Source of the DNA: Pedobacter cryoconitis
GTDB taxonomy: Bacteria; Bacteroidota; Bacteroidia; Sphingobacteriales; Sphingobacteriaceae
NCBI RefSeq assembly: GCF_014207135.1
Contig: NZ_JACHCC010000008.1
Coordinates: 1 to 64,000, forward strand
DNA length: 64,000 nt
Direction: 5' to 3'
Part shown: piece by piece, positions 18,109 through 27,101 of the stretch
How the letters are laid out: every line of letters starts with the position of its first letter
Numbering within the stretch: position 1 is the first letter of the stretch
Made by a program: the position numbers and the translations under genes
Notes under the pieces: generated by a model
Database searches by the model: none
Seen by the model: only the letters and a program-made list of their open reading frames with translations
Told to the model about the DNA's origin: nothing

Positions 18109-19488
18109 TTATTTCGTTAATCCCCATTCTTGAGTATCAACAATAGCAACCTTAGCTATTTTATTCGGGTTTAAGTTGCTTTTTTTTCCTGTGGCTCCCT
18201 GTACTTCATTAATGCAAAGTTTGGGATCAGTTTTAGGGTATAACTTGTAATGTGATCCATCTTTATACCCTGGAACAATTTGCCATAATTGATTATTATT
18301 GTTCGCTGTAAATGCTGATACAGTTAGCGTTGAATCTGTGTTCATAGTAAGGGCATTTGTTTTTGTATTTCCGTTTTTATCTTTTGATAAGGTCAGGATC
18401 TTATAATAACCATCTTTTACATGTGAAACTTCCCAGGTATAGCGATCTGATCGATCGGCTGTAGTCAGTGTATCGGTAATTACATTTACCCCACTATCTA
18501 TTTTAGCTTTAGAGTCTGATTTACGGTATTCTATTTCCAGTACCCGACTTGGAGAGCCATACTGTGTAAGTTTATAATTTCCAGTCGCTATATAAGTATC
18601 TTTTCCATACCAATACTTAACTGCCTGCTTGTCACCTGCTGAAAGGGCATCCCTTTGATACGTCCAGGCATTTCCATCTATCCTGGTCATTCTGGTTGGA
18701 TAGAGCATGATAGACCCAAAATCAAACGATCCGACTCCAACTGAACCAACTTTTTCAGCATATTGATAGGTCCAATCCTTTCCATTCTTGTCAATCATGT
18801 TATTCCAATTAATATTTATAAATAAATCACGGTCAATACGACCTTGTTCGTGCTCAAGACCTATATGGTGACCAATTTCATGTGCAAAAGAACCAGCTGA
18901 AAATGAACCCGGGTCAAAAGTTATGTATTGTTTTCCCCCTGCATAACCAATCGAAGATGAGGCAGCAGAACCGGCTTTGTTTTCTCTTAATTCAATGATA
19001 TTAGATTGGGTACTATCTAATACAAAGGTAAAACCCTCGTCTTCCCACATCTTTTTCCCTGCATTCCATAGTGTTTTATAGTTATCGGAAGGAGCAAAAT
19101 ATGATGTTGTGGCTTTTCCAGTGTAAAACTTATAATAAATTGTTTTATTTGGCCAAAGATTATTATGCACTGTACCTTCAGTTTTTGGTCGTTGACTCTG
19201 ACCATTCACCAGTATAATGTCTTTAGCTTCCAGCAAAACATCTCCACCCAATAAATATTGACCATTATCAACTTCGAGCATACTATAAAGATTGTTGTTG
19301 TAATAAGCCTGAACAACTTTCCCAATACTCGAGGGGTTATACTGCTCTGCATTATTCTTTGCATCTCCAGAAGATGCATAATTTCCATTTGACGTGTTTT
19401 CATTTTTTTTACATCCGATAATTGCGGCCGTCCCCGTAAACAGGACCATCAGGATCAAATAAGACTTTGTTTTCATAAGGTTTTTCAT
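18109..19488 (-). CDS. Astacin-like (M12A) lipoprotein metalloprotease with C-terminal beta-trefoil-like domain
   Basis: The 459-residue protein has a lipoprotein signal (lipobox AIIGC, Cys26). Its catalytic domain holds HEIGHHIGLEHEQGRIDRD at 203-221, which is the full astacin zinc signature HExxHxxGxxHExxRxDRD, and a Met-turn GSIMLYP (Met261, zinc-ligand-like Tyr263). A short pro-region precedes it. Residues about 300-459 look like a ricin-type beta-trefoil (NNNQLWQIVPG), often a carbohydrate- or surface-binding module. The protease is thus anchored to a membrane outside the cytoplasm and may bind glycans. It is the last large gene of the run from 23527, 56 bp below the transglutaminase gene. 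Confidence 0.9.
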   Translation of the reverse strand: MKNLMKTKSYLILMVLFTGTAAIIGCKKNENTSNGNYASSGDAKNNAEQYNPSSIGKVVQAYYNNNLYSMLEVDNGQYLLGGDVLLEAKDIILVNGQSQRPKTEGTVHNNLWPNKTIYYKFYTGKATTSYFAPSDNYKTLWNAGKKMWEDEGFTFVLDSTQSNIIELRENKAGSAASSSIGYAGGKQYITFDPGSFSAGSFAHEIGHHIGLEHEQGRIDRDLFININWNNMIDKNGKDWTYQYAEKVGSVGVGSFDFGSIMLYPTRMTRIDGNAWTYQRDALSAGDKQAVKYWYGKDTYIATGNYKLTQYGSPSRVLEIEYRKSDSKAKIDSGVNVITDTLTTADRSDRYTWEVSHVKDGYYKILTLSKDKNGNTKTNALTMNTDSTLTVSAFTANNNNQLWQIVPGYKDGSHYKLYPKTDPKLCINEVQGATGKKSNLNPNKIAKVAIVDTQEWGLTK

Positions 19489-19544
19489 TAAGGTTTAGTT
19501 TTTGATATATAATTAATTGATTTTCGAATTCATTTTCATAAAAT

Positions 19545-20528
19545 TTATTGTTGCTGTTGCTGCTGTTGCATGAGCGCATCCATATATCGCTGATAACTAT
19601 TTTTGGCAGGCAGGCCTGGATCGGCTTTACTGTAGTTAATCTCTTTCGGCTGAAAGTAATTTTCTGTTTCCATAACCTCATCATCATCAAGCCCCACCGA
19701 TACTGTTACTTCTAGAACATGTCCGGACGCACCTTTAAAAACCCCTTTGACTGGAGAACAGTCACTAAAATTACGGCCGACAGCAAGCCGCACATGATTC
19801 TCACTAGCAATACAATTATTTGTTGGGTCCAGCCCCAACCAGCCATACTCAGGAATATAGACTTCGGCCCAGGCATGTGTTGCCCCCTCACCCCTCATTC
19901 CATCTTTGTTTGGACAGATATAACCGCTCACATACCGCGCTGGAATTTGCACAAACCTGAGCATCGTAGTAAGTATATGCGCAAAATCCTGGCATACACC
20001 TGCTTTTAATCTCAATATTTCATTGAGAGTAGTATCGACACTGGTTAAGCCTTTTATGTATTCAAATTCGGTATAGATGTAATTACAGAACTTAGCTGCA
20101 GTTTGGTAAGGCGTATCATTCTCATCCATCAGCTCCATTACCTTTTGTAATAAATTTTCCGACTCCTCAAAATACTCCTGCTTCAGATAGTCCACGAATG
20201 GCACTTCATACTTGATGTCTTCAAGCATACACCATTGCTTGCTTACAGGTAGATCATCTTGTGGAAAAGGTTTTGCTATTGTTTCCACATAGATCTTTGA
20301 AAAAATCTTTAACTGATTATGCGGCTCGCTTTGGGTAAATATTCCAATTTCATTACCATAATAATCAATGAAAATATCGACTTCCGGACTCCCCGAGATA
20401 TTAAGATCATGTTTAATGACTTTCTGCCATTCATCCTTAATAGGAAATAGTATGATCTGGTTTGCACTATCACGCACCGGCGATTCATATTTGTAGTTGG
20501 TGATGTGTTTTATTTTAAAAACCGGCAT
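19545..20528 (-). CDS. Transglutaminase-like protein with poly-Gln tail
   Basis: The 327-residue cytoplasmic protein has a bacterial transglutaminase-like N-terminal domain (about residues 1-85, starting FKIKHITNYKYESPV) and a papain-like transglutaminase core with the triad Cys179 (AGVCQDFAH), His218 (ATHAWAEV) and Asp234 (LGLDPTNN). Members act as peptidases or amide-forming enzymes. It follows the alpha-E gene by 11 bp, the standard companion of ATP-grasp/alpha-E operons. Oddly, the protein ends with seven consecutive Gln residues (MDALMQQQQQQQ), encoded by a CAR-rich run. They could be a substrate handle for the enzyme or a slippage product. Confidence 0.9.
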   Translation of the reverse strand: MPVFKIKHITNYKYESPVRDSANQIILFPIKDEWQKVIKHDLNISGSPEVDIFIDYYGNEIGIFTQSEPHNQLKIFSKIYVETIAKPFPQDDLPVSKQWCMLEDIKYEVPFVDYLKQEYFEESENLLQKVMELMDENDTPYQTAAKFCNYIYTEFEYIKGLTSVDTTLNEILRLKAGVCQDFAHILTTMLRFVQIPARYVSGYICPNKDGMRGEGATHAWAEVYIPEYGWLGLDPTNNCIASENHVRLAVGRNFSDCSPVKGVFKGASGHVLEVTVSVGLDDDEVMETENYFQPKEINYSKADPGLPAKNSYQRYMDALMQQQQQQQ

Positions 20529-20539
20529 TTTATTTAGGA

Positions 20540-21475
20540 TTAAGAGTTCGCAAAGTAATATTCATTCAAAAGGTTGCCAATGGTATATAGTTCGTTTTTT
20601 ATATTAACCAGATATTGATGCAATCCTTCTTCTTTCATGCTATAAACAGAGCTATAGGTAATACTACTGTTTAGTCTGCCTATATTGAACAATAGGTTAT
20701 TGTAATGATCTATGTTCTTTTCGCTTTTTAAGCGCTCAAAGTAGCGATGAATGTTGTTGACAGAATAAATTGCAGATCTCGGAAAATCCTTATTCAGCAT
20801 CACCAGCTCCAATACATTTTCTGCACCAAAACCTTCACGATAAGATTTCAGATAAAGCTCATATCCTCCCAGAGAAAGCAACAAGTGTTTCCAGTAAGAA
20901 GTATCAGTAAGTAAATCAGGATTGTCAGAGATCGATATAAATTTTATATCCAGGGTATCTATAGACTGAATACTTCTTTCCAGGTATTTACCGATACTCA
21001 TAAAACTTCTGATCTCCCCCCTCTCCATTGTACTATCTGCTGTACCGTAATAGAGCATCACCTGCTTAATCAGAATATCCAGAGCAGTGATCGGATCATC
21101 TTTTTGAATATGCCATAACAACTTAGGATCTTTAACCGTATGATAATACTCATTGAGACATTGCCATAAATCTTTTGCAATATGTTCCTGAACACTTCTG
21201 GCATTTTCTCTGGCCAGTGTAATGATATTAATGATAGAATTAGGATTGTCACGGTTAAATAACAAATACTCCACAACTGAACGACTATCATTCTTCACTG
21301 CAGAAATTTCCTTTTCGTTCCCTCCAGAGGAGATCCTTATTACGGGATCCCATGTGAATTCGTGAATGGTATCCTGAGACGAAGCATAATTTATTTTTAA
21401 CATTCTTAATATGCCATCACTTCGTTCAACATATCTACTTAACCAATATAAACTTGATGCTACTCTGCTTAACAT
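20540..21475 (-). CDS. Alpha-E domain protein (DUF403)
   Basis: The family normally begins MLSRVASSLYWLSRYVER, so I place the start at 21475 rather than at an in-frame ATG 18 codons earlier that would overlap the upstream gene. That leaves 311 residues, all helical, the family's normal length. Alpha-E proteins have no known catalytic activity of their own. They accompany circularly permuted ATP-grasp ligases and transglutaminases in peptide-synthesis or tagging operons described by comparative genomics. The gene lies 16 bp below the ATP-grasp gene. Confidence 0.9.
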   Translation of the reverse strand: MLSRVASSLYWLSRYVERSDGILRMLKINYASSQDTIHEFTWDPVIRISSGGNEKEISAVKNDSRSVVEYLLFNRDNPNSIINIITLARENARSVQEHIAKDLWQCLNEYYHTVKDPKLLWHIQKDDPITALDILIKQVMLYYGTADSTMERGEIRSFMSIGKYLERSIQSIDTLDIKFISISDNPDLLTDTSYWKHLLLSLGGYELYLKSYREGFGAENVLELVMLNKDFPRSAIYSVNNIHRYFERLKSEKNIDHYNNLLFNIGRLNSSITYSSVYSMKEEGLHQYLVNIKNELYTIGNLLNEYYFANS

Positions 21476-21491
21476 AATGATCCGATAAAAT

Positions 21492-22940
21492 TTAAGATGA
21501 TAAAACCCAAGTGTCTTTACTACCCCCACCCTGAGAGCTATTTACGACCAATGAGCCTTCCTTCAAAGCAACTCTGGTCAGCCCTCCGGGCACTATTGAA
21601 ATACCATCAGGGCCATACAAAGCATATGGCCTTAGATCCACACGACGAGGCTGCAACACACCATCCATATAACATGGTGCCGTGGAAAGGCTAATGGTCG
21701 GCTGGGCAATAAAGTTGCGTGGATCCTTAAGAATCTCTTTCTTATAGTTTTCAATTTCCAGCTCAGATGCTGCATGCCCCATTAACATTCCATAGCCACC
21801 ACTTTCGTTGGTTTTTTTGATCACCATTTTATGCATGTTGCTGAAAACATACTCTTTTTCATCAGCGTTTCCCAATCTATAGGTAGGTACATTCTTTAGT
21901 AAAGGTTCTTCATTGAGGTAATACCTTATCATTTCGGGAACATAGCTATAAATAGCTTTATCATCTGCAACTCCATTTCCAACAGCATTAATGATAGCCA
22001 CATTACCCTTACGGTAAGCACTCATTAAACCAGCAACCCCCAGGGCGCTGTTAGGGTTAAAAGCTAAAGGGTCAATAAAATCATCATCTACCCTTCGGTA
22101 GATCACATCGACCTGTTGCATTCCTGTTGTCGTTTTCATAAATACCTTCTGGTCCCTGACTATCAGATCTCTCCCCTCAACCAGCTCTACCCCCATTAAC
22201 CTGGCCAGGGTAGTGTGTTCATAATAAGCAGAATTGTACATTCCCGGACTTAACAAAACTATTGTAGGGTTAGACACTGCACGCGGCGAAAGTGCCAACA
22301 GGTTTTTATACAGGATAGAAGGATATTCGGTAACGCTGCGTACCTTGCACCGGGGAATCAAATCAGGGAATAATCTCTTGGTTATTTCCCTGTTTTCTAA
22401 CATATAACTTACACCCGATGGTGTCCTCAGGTTATCTTCAAGAACATAAAAGGTTCCATCATAATCGCGAATAAGATCTATCCCGGCAATATGGATATAA
22501 ATATCATGGGGCACATTAAGCTGGTACATTTCCCTTAAAAAATGAGGACAGGAATAGATCAGTGCAGCTGGTATAACCCCGTCCTTTATAATAAACTGAC
22601 TATTATAAACATCTTTGAGAAAGAGATTCAGGGCTTTTAGGCGCTGTTTGATACCATTTTCAATCAATGACCATTCAAGAGAAGTTATTATACGGGGAAT
22701 AATGTCAAACGGAAAAATTTTCTCGATCCCTTCACCACTATCATAAACAGTAAAAGTTATCCCCTGGCTCATAAATAATCTTTTAGCAAGCTCCTCTTTC
22801 TTATTGAGATCACTCAGGGACTCTTTTTTCAGATAATTAATAATTTCATGATACTGACCTCTTAAATTACCATCATGAACATACATTTCATCCCATGTAT
22901 TCAATACATTTTTGTAATTATTAACATTTATACCAATCAT
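21492..22940 (-). CDS. Circularly permuted ATP-grasp protein (type 2, DUF404/DUF407)
   Basis: The 482-residue protein has the marks of the circularly permuted ATP-grasp family: DLIRDYDGTFYVLEDNLRTP (about residues 152-172), MYNSAYYEHTTLARLMG, VIYRRVDDDFIDPLAF, NAVGNGVADDKAIYSYVP and QPTISLSTAP. ATP-grasp enzymes join a carboxylate to an amine through an acyl phosphate, and this subfamily is predicted to make peptides or peptide tags. It is followed by its usual partners (alpha-E, transglutaminase). It is preceded at only 39 bp by two small paralogous genes, so the promoter probably lies above those, at the tetrad element near 23604. Confidence 0.92.
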   Translation of the reverse strand: MIGINVNNYKNVLNTWDEMYVHDGNLRGQYHEIINYLKKESLSDLNKKEELAKRLFMSQGITFTVYDSGEGIEKIFPFDIIPRIITSLEWSLIENGIKQRLKALNLFLKDVYNSQFIIKDGVIPAALIYSCPHFLREMYQLNVPHDIYIHIAGIDLIRDYDGTFYVLEDNLRTPSGVSYMLENREITKRLFPDLIPRCKVRSVTEYPSILYKNLLALSPRAVSNPTIVLLSPGMYNSAYYEHTTLARLMGVELVEGRDLIVRDQKVFMKTTTGMQQVDVIYRRVDDDFIDPLAFNPNSALGVAGLMSAYRKGNVAIINAVGNGVADDKAIYSYVPEMIRYYLNEEPLLKNVPTYRLGNADEKEYVFSNMHKMVIKKTNESGGYGMLMGHAASELEIENYKKEILKDPRNFIAQPTISLSTAPCYMDGVLQPRRVDLRPYALYGPDGISIVPGGLTRVALKEGSLVVNSSQGGGSKDTWVLSS

Positions 22941-22979
22941 ATTAAATACATATTTGTTAGATTATCATTACATAAATTT

Positions 22980-23285
22980 TCAACAAATGCTATTTCTAAT
23001 ATCTGACAAAGGATTAATACTATTTACAGCAACACCCAGGTATTCGGCTATAAGTTTCTCATCAGTTACAGGTTTACTCAAAACAGAAAAGTGGACACCT
23101 TCATCACAGCAGATGACTTGTTGCCCATTTCCTTTTCTCCATATACAAACTAAACCCGCACTTGTGATGATCTCACCCTGATCAAACATAGTGGAATGAT
23201 CGAGCCCAATATCAAATAAAATAACATGCCCACTGATAATAGCATATTTTCGAATTTCTACAGTACAATTCTCCTTGTTAAACAT
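22980..23285 (-). CDS. Small unknown protein of the 17344 family
   Basis: The 101-residue protein has no known domain. It aligns over about 90 residues with the protein at 17344: TVEIRKYAIISGHVILFDIGL, the core ITSAGLVCIWRKGN, QVICCDE, VLSKPVTDEKLIAEYLGVAVN. A Ser/Asn/Ile-rich tail ending in Cys is unique to this copy. No signal peptide. It lies 11 bp below the 76-aa gene and 39 bp above the ATP-grasp gene, so it belongs to that operon. It could be a substrate, tag carrier or regulator of the ligase; none of this is proven. Confidence 0.72.
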   Translation of the reverse strand: MFNKENCTVEIRKYAIISGHVILFDIGLDHSTMFDQGEIITSAGLVCIWRKGNGQQVICCDEGVHFSVLSKPVTDEKLIAEYLGVAVNSINPLSDIRNSIC

Positions 23286-23296
23286 AATCTCAATTT

Positions 23297-23527
23297 TTAA
23301 TGAATACCTAAAAAATCACCTATAATTTTTTCGTCCAGATCAAGTCTTTCGCTAACAGTTTTAGAAGCTTTCTCATCAACACATAATATTTTCAATTTTT
23401 CCATATCATGAAGAATAATAAAAAGACCTGCACTCTCTATTCCATCGGTTTCATGATTTAGACCATTAAATTTAAAGTCAGCTGAAAACAGAATGGGCCT
23501 ACCATACGTTATTATGTATTTATTCAT
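23297..23527 (-). CDS. Small unknown protein, shorter member of the same family
   Basis: This 76-residue protein is the first gene of the operon. It shares the family frame with the 101-aa neighbour: YIITYGRPILFSADF, IESAGLFIILHD, ILCVDEK, and a last helix LDEKIIGDFLGI. It lacks the extra N-terminal strand. No signal or membrane segment. A YACYCA tetrad lies 77 bp upstream of its start, exactly as for the paralogue at 17344. Confidence 0.72.
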   Translation of the reverse strand: MNKYIITYGRPILFSADFKFNGLNHETDGIESAGLFIILHDMEKLKILCVDEKASKTVSERLDLDEKIIGDFLGIH

Positions 23528-23603
23528 ATTACTTGTTTTGACCTATTGCGTTCATAAGAAAACAAAGGTCATAGTTAATCATAATATTAGTAATCATTCA
23601 GGA

Positions 23604-23641
23604 CCCTCACATTCACCCATTTAGCTACTCAAATGCACCCA
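23604..23641 (+). promoter_or_regulatory. YACYCA tetrad, copy B
   Basis: The hexamers are CCCTCA 23604, CACCCA 23614, TACTCA 23626 and CACCCA 23636: spacing 10-12-10. It lies 77 bp upstream of the first gene of the small-protein/ATP-grasp/protease operon and just below the M16 terminator, so it should serve that operon. Confidence 0.7.
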
Positions 23642-23670
23642 AACTACAAAAGATGATATTTAGGCTTATT

Positions 23671-23705
23671 AAAAAGCGCTCCGATCTGAGACCGAAACGC
23701 TTTTT
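23671..23705 (-). terminator. Terminator of the M16 peptidase gene
   Basis: AAAAAGCG (23671-23678) pairs with CGCTTTTT (23698-23705). The loop region shares the GATCTGAGA core of the hairpin at 17831-17879. It lies 37 bp below the M16 stop codon. Confidence 0.7.
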
Positions 23706-23741
23706 GAAATATAAATTAAGGCCCCTTTAATCTAGCTACTT

Positions 23742-26681
23742 TTAGTAACCAAAAATTTGTTCTAAGGTTAGCTTACTAATTGTTCCGAATTTCTCCAGAT
23801 CGCCCATATTTATCCTTTTTTCGGAAGCAACAATACAATAGTTATAAGGTTTGCTTGATAAATTAGTTTGATGAAAAGCTTTTATATCATTAAAAGTTAG
23901 CGGTTTCAAACCAGTATATAGATCTCTTCTTGAATCATGATCAAAACCAAGTTTTTTATCTGCCAGGTAAGCATAAATAATCCCGTCCTTTGTAATACGT
24001 CCAGTTTCAAGATTGTTCAGACTATTGCCCTTAGACAAGTTGAAAGATTTATCAGATTCAGGTAATGTGGTTAATAATTCATTCATCCCAGCAACCGCTT
24101 CATTCAATTTATCTGCCTGTGCGCCTACATAAGCAATCATTGTAATTTCTTTTTCTCTACTGTCCGGGATAGAATAACTGGCCTGTGTAGCGTAAGCCAG
24201 TGCTTTAGCTTCGCGGATGGTTTGGAATACGACAGAGTTCATATTACCACCATCGCCAAAATAATCATTGAACAGATTTATTTTAGCTGCGTTTACCGGA
24301 TTGTATAAACCGGAATTACGTACCCAGATGGTTTCTGCCTGTACCATATCGTAATCAGCAAAGTAAACTTTGTTGGTGTTGGTAGTGGTGTATACAAATT
24401 TCTTTAATGGAGCTTCTGGTATAAATTCTTTTGGCAATGTATGTAGCTTGATTAGCTCAGTTGAGAAAGAACTTAAATCTTTGGGACCAAAGTAGGTAAC
24501 AGTATGTTTATAGTTGGTTAGATTATGCAAAAGACTGATTAAATCATCAGCCTTGATATTTTTAATCTCATCGCTACTTAAACTATAATTAAATGGGTTA
24601 TCCGCGCCAAAAATTGCATAACTCACCAAACCACTTCTAATTATATCTTTGTTCAGTTTGTTATTCTCTCTGACTTTTAAAAGTCGTCCTTTTAAATCTT
24701 CAAGCATTTTTTCATTTGGTTTGCAATTAGCTAAAACATGCTCAACCAGAGCAACCGCTTTGTCAAAATTTTCTTGCAAGCCGCTTACAGATACGGTGGT
24801 TTCATCCCTGCCCACATTGATACTATAGGTACAGGCAATGTTGTAAAACTCCTTACTAATTTGTTCAGCGCTGTATTTATCTGTACTCAGAAAAGTTAAG
24901 TACTGGGCTGCATAAGGTAATAATTTGTAATTATATGATCCTTTATCAAAACGGTAAGTCATACGAAAAATACTATTTTCTGTGTTTTTTACCGCAATCA
25001 CATCAGCAAGACCAGCTTTACCAAAATTTAAATCTTTGGTATAATTTAAAAACTCAGGCACAATTGGCTTTACCTTTTCATCAATAATCAGTCTGGTAAA
25101 CGGAGAAACATCATTTTCGTTAGTTTTCACAGCAGTAATAGCCGGTTTTTCAACCTTAACAATACTCTTATCTTCACCCTTATGTTTCAAGACCAAAACA
25201 TAATTATCAGCGAAGAATCTGTTGGCAAAATCAACAATTTCTTTTTTAGTAACCTTTGCCATTGCATCCGTAGCAGATAAAGTTTTGTTCCATTCCCCCC
25301 CTCTGTTTTGAATAAAAGAAGTCATCGTTGCATCAGCGCGCACATCATTGTTGTCATAAGCCCCCAATTCGACCAATTTGGTATTGGCAACAGTTGCCCT
25401 AATTAAACTTTCATCAAATTCACCTTTTTTTATCAGATCAACTTGTGCTAACAGAAGTTTACGTGCATCCTCAAGATCCTGACCAGTTTTAGGAGAAGCG
25501 GATAAATTAAATACACCATAATCTTTCAACTGATTATAACTGGCACCAGATCTCAATACTCTTTGTTGCTTATTTAAATTGATATCAAGTAAACCAGCTT
25601 TACCGTTAGATAAAATACTGCTGATTAAATCTAAGACCAGACTTTCGTGCGAATTTTGAGCATAACCACGATAAGCCACAGAAACATTTTCAGCACCTGG
25701 ACCATAAACATCAACTTTTTGAATTTGGGTTAATGGCTTTTCGGGTGCCGGATTGTATAATGCTAACGCCTTTGGTACCATATAAGCAAAACTCATGTCT
25801 ATTTTTTTAATTAATTCATCATAATTGATGTCACCAGACATAATAATAGCCATGTTATTTGGCACGTAATATTTGTTATAATACTTTCTGATTTCTGATA
25901 ACGAAGGCTTTTTCAGGTCTTCAATGGTACCAATAGTTGTTTGCTGGCCATAATTGTGTGTTGGAAATAGTGCTTTAAGACGGGCTTCAGATACCTTCCG
26001 GGAATCATTATCCAAACCCATATTCTTTTCTTCGTATACAGCTTCTAACTCTGTATGGAAAAGGCGAAAAACAGGGGCACGAAAACGTTCTGCCTGTACA
26101 GCTAAGAATCTATTGATATTATTTGAAGGTAGATTTTCTTCATACACGGTTTCTTCTACAGAAGTGTGTGCATTAGTTTCTTCACTACCAATAGATTTCA
26201 TCATCTTGACATATTCATTCGCGATAGAATATTTCGAAGCTTCACCAGAAGTTATATCAATTTCTTTATAAATCTCTTTACGTTTTGCAGCATCGGTAGT
26301 TTTGCCATAAACCTCATAAAGTGCCTCTATTTTATCCAATAAAGGTTTCTCTTTTGCATAGTTTAAAGTTCCAAACTTATCGGTTCCTTTAAATAAAAGA
26401 TGTTCCAGGTAATGTGCCAAGCCTGTATTGGTTTTTGGGTCTGTATTACTTCCTGCACGAACTGCCATTTTAAATACAATCTTTGGCTCTTTACTGTTTT
26501 GTGATAAAATTGCAGTCAGACCGTTTTTTAAAGTATAGAAACGTGTTTTAGTTGGGTCATTTGTTACGTACTTATACGTATAACCGCCCGATGTTCCTGT
26601 TTTCCACTGATATACTGTCTGAGCCTGGGCTACAGTGCTTACGATCAGGAAACAAGCAAAATTAAATAGCTTAAATTTCAT
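23742..26681 (-). CDS. M16 (pitrilysin/insulinase) family zinc peptidase, secreted
   Basis: The 979-residue protein has a signal peptide (residues 1-21, ending AQAQ). The first M16 domain carries the inverted zinc motif HYLEH (His90, Glu93, His94) and the downstream glutamate cluster ELEAVYEEKN (211-220). About 100 residues between them, longer than usual, hold a helical insertion. The second M16 pair follows, without the zinc motif, as expected for a clamshell enzyme that degrades peptides and small proteins in the periplasm. It has its own tetrad element (26747) 65 bp above the start and a terminator below. It precedes the small-protein operon on the same strand. Confidence 0.92.
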   Translation of the reverse strand: MKFKLFNFACFLIVSTVAQAQTVYQWKTGTSGGYTYKYVTNDPTKTRFYTLKNGLTAILSQNSKEPKIVFKMAVRAGSNTDPKTNTGLAHYLEHLLFKGTDKFGTLNYAKEKPLLDKIEALYEVYGKTTDAAKRKEIYKEIDITSGEASKYSIANEYVKMMKSIGSEETNAHTSVEETVYEENLPSNNINRFLAVQAERFRAPVFRLFHTELEAVYEEKNMGLDNDSRKVSEARLKALFPTHNYGQQTTIGTIEDLKKPSLSEIRKYYNKYYVPNNMAIIMSGDINYDELIKKIDMSFAYMVPKALALYNPAPEKPLTQIQKVDVYGPGAENVSVAYRGYAQNSHESLVLDLISSILSNGKAGLLDINLNKQQRVLRSGASYNQLKDYGVFNLSASPKTGQDLEDARKLLLAQVDLIKKGEFDESLIRATVANTKLVELGAYDNNDVRADATMTSFIQNRGGEWNKTLSATDAMAKVTKKEIVDFANRFFADNYVLVLKHKGEDKSIVKVEKPAITAVKTNENDVSPFTRLIIDEKVKPIVPEFLNYTKDLNFGKAGLADVIAVKNTENSIFRMTYRFDKGSYNYKLLPYAAQYLTFLSTDKYSAEQISKEFYNIACTYSINVGRDETTVSVSGLQENFDKAVALVEHVLANCKPNEKMLEDLKGRLLKVRENNKLNKDIIRSGLVSYAIFGADNPFNYSLSSDEIKNIKADDLISLLHNLTNYKHTVTYFGPKDLSSFSTELIKLHTLPKEFIPEAPLKKFVYTTTNTNKVYFADYDMVQAETIWVRNSGLYNPVNAAKINLFNDYFGDGGNMNSVVFQTIREAKALAYATQASYSIPDSREKEITMIAYVGAQADKLNEAVAGMNELLTTLPESDKSFNLSKGNSLNNLETGRITKDGIIYAYLADKKLGFDHDSRRDLYTGLKPLTFNDIKAFHQTNLSSKPYNYCIVASEKRINMGDLEKFGTISKLTLEQIFGY

Positions 26682-26746
26682 ATTGTTTCGATAAATTTTG
26701 AATAACTGAAACTAAGATTATTAAATCCACCTAAAGAAAATACAGA

Positions 26747-26784
26747 TATACACTATTACTCAAGACACCTCTTATATCTACTCA
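26747..26784 (+). promoter_or_regulatory. YACYCA tetrad, copy G
   Basis: The hexamers are TATACA 26747, TACTCA 26757, CTCTTA 26769 and TACTCA 26779: spacing 10-12-10. It lies 65 bp upstream of the M16 gene, in the same orientation to its gene as copies A, B and E. The third hexamer is poor. Confidence 0.6.
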
Positions 26785-26933
26785 ATTTTATACGGACCGT
26801 CTTTTTTTTAAATATTTAAATCTAAATCCGCTTCATTCTTCCAAATTATAATTTGAAATAAACAATTAAAAAGATTTAGCAAGGCAATAAAGAGGAAATA
26901 ATTTAATTCAAGACCTCTCAATCCTATTTAACC

Positions 26934-26981
26934 TACCCAAGTGTACTCATACGTACCCATATCAACACACATACGCACTCA
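26934..26981 (+). promoter_or_regulatory. YACYCA tetrad, copy C, with an extra fifth hexamer
   Basis: The hexamers are TACTCA 26944, TACCCA 26954, CACACA 26966 and CACTCA 26976: spacing 10-12-10. An additional TACCCA lies at 26934, 10 bp further out. It ends 120 bp before the first TPR-HTH gene and reads in that gene's direction. Confidence 0.68.
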
Positions 26982-27101
26982 ACCAATTATCCAATCTACA
27001 AAACGCAATATCTTACAATCAGATCCTCTGGTGATCCTGATTAAATTTTATAATTATTCCAATTTCATTTATATCTCAATGTCATACAGGTGCTTATTTC
27101 T

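Larger units (their letters stand above)
26682..27101. other. Divergent regulatory region of M16 and TPR genes
   Basis: These 420 bp contain two tetrad elements (26747-26784 and 26934-26981, listed separately) and no gene. A candidate -7 box for M16 (TAATCTTAG on the minus strand) lies between its tetrad and start; this is weak. Confidence 0.45.
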
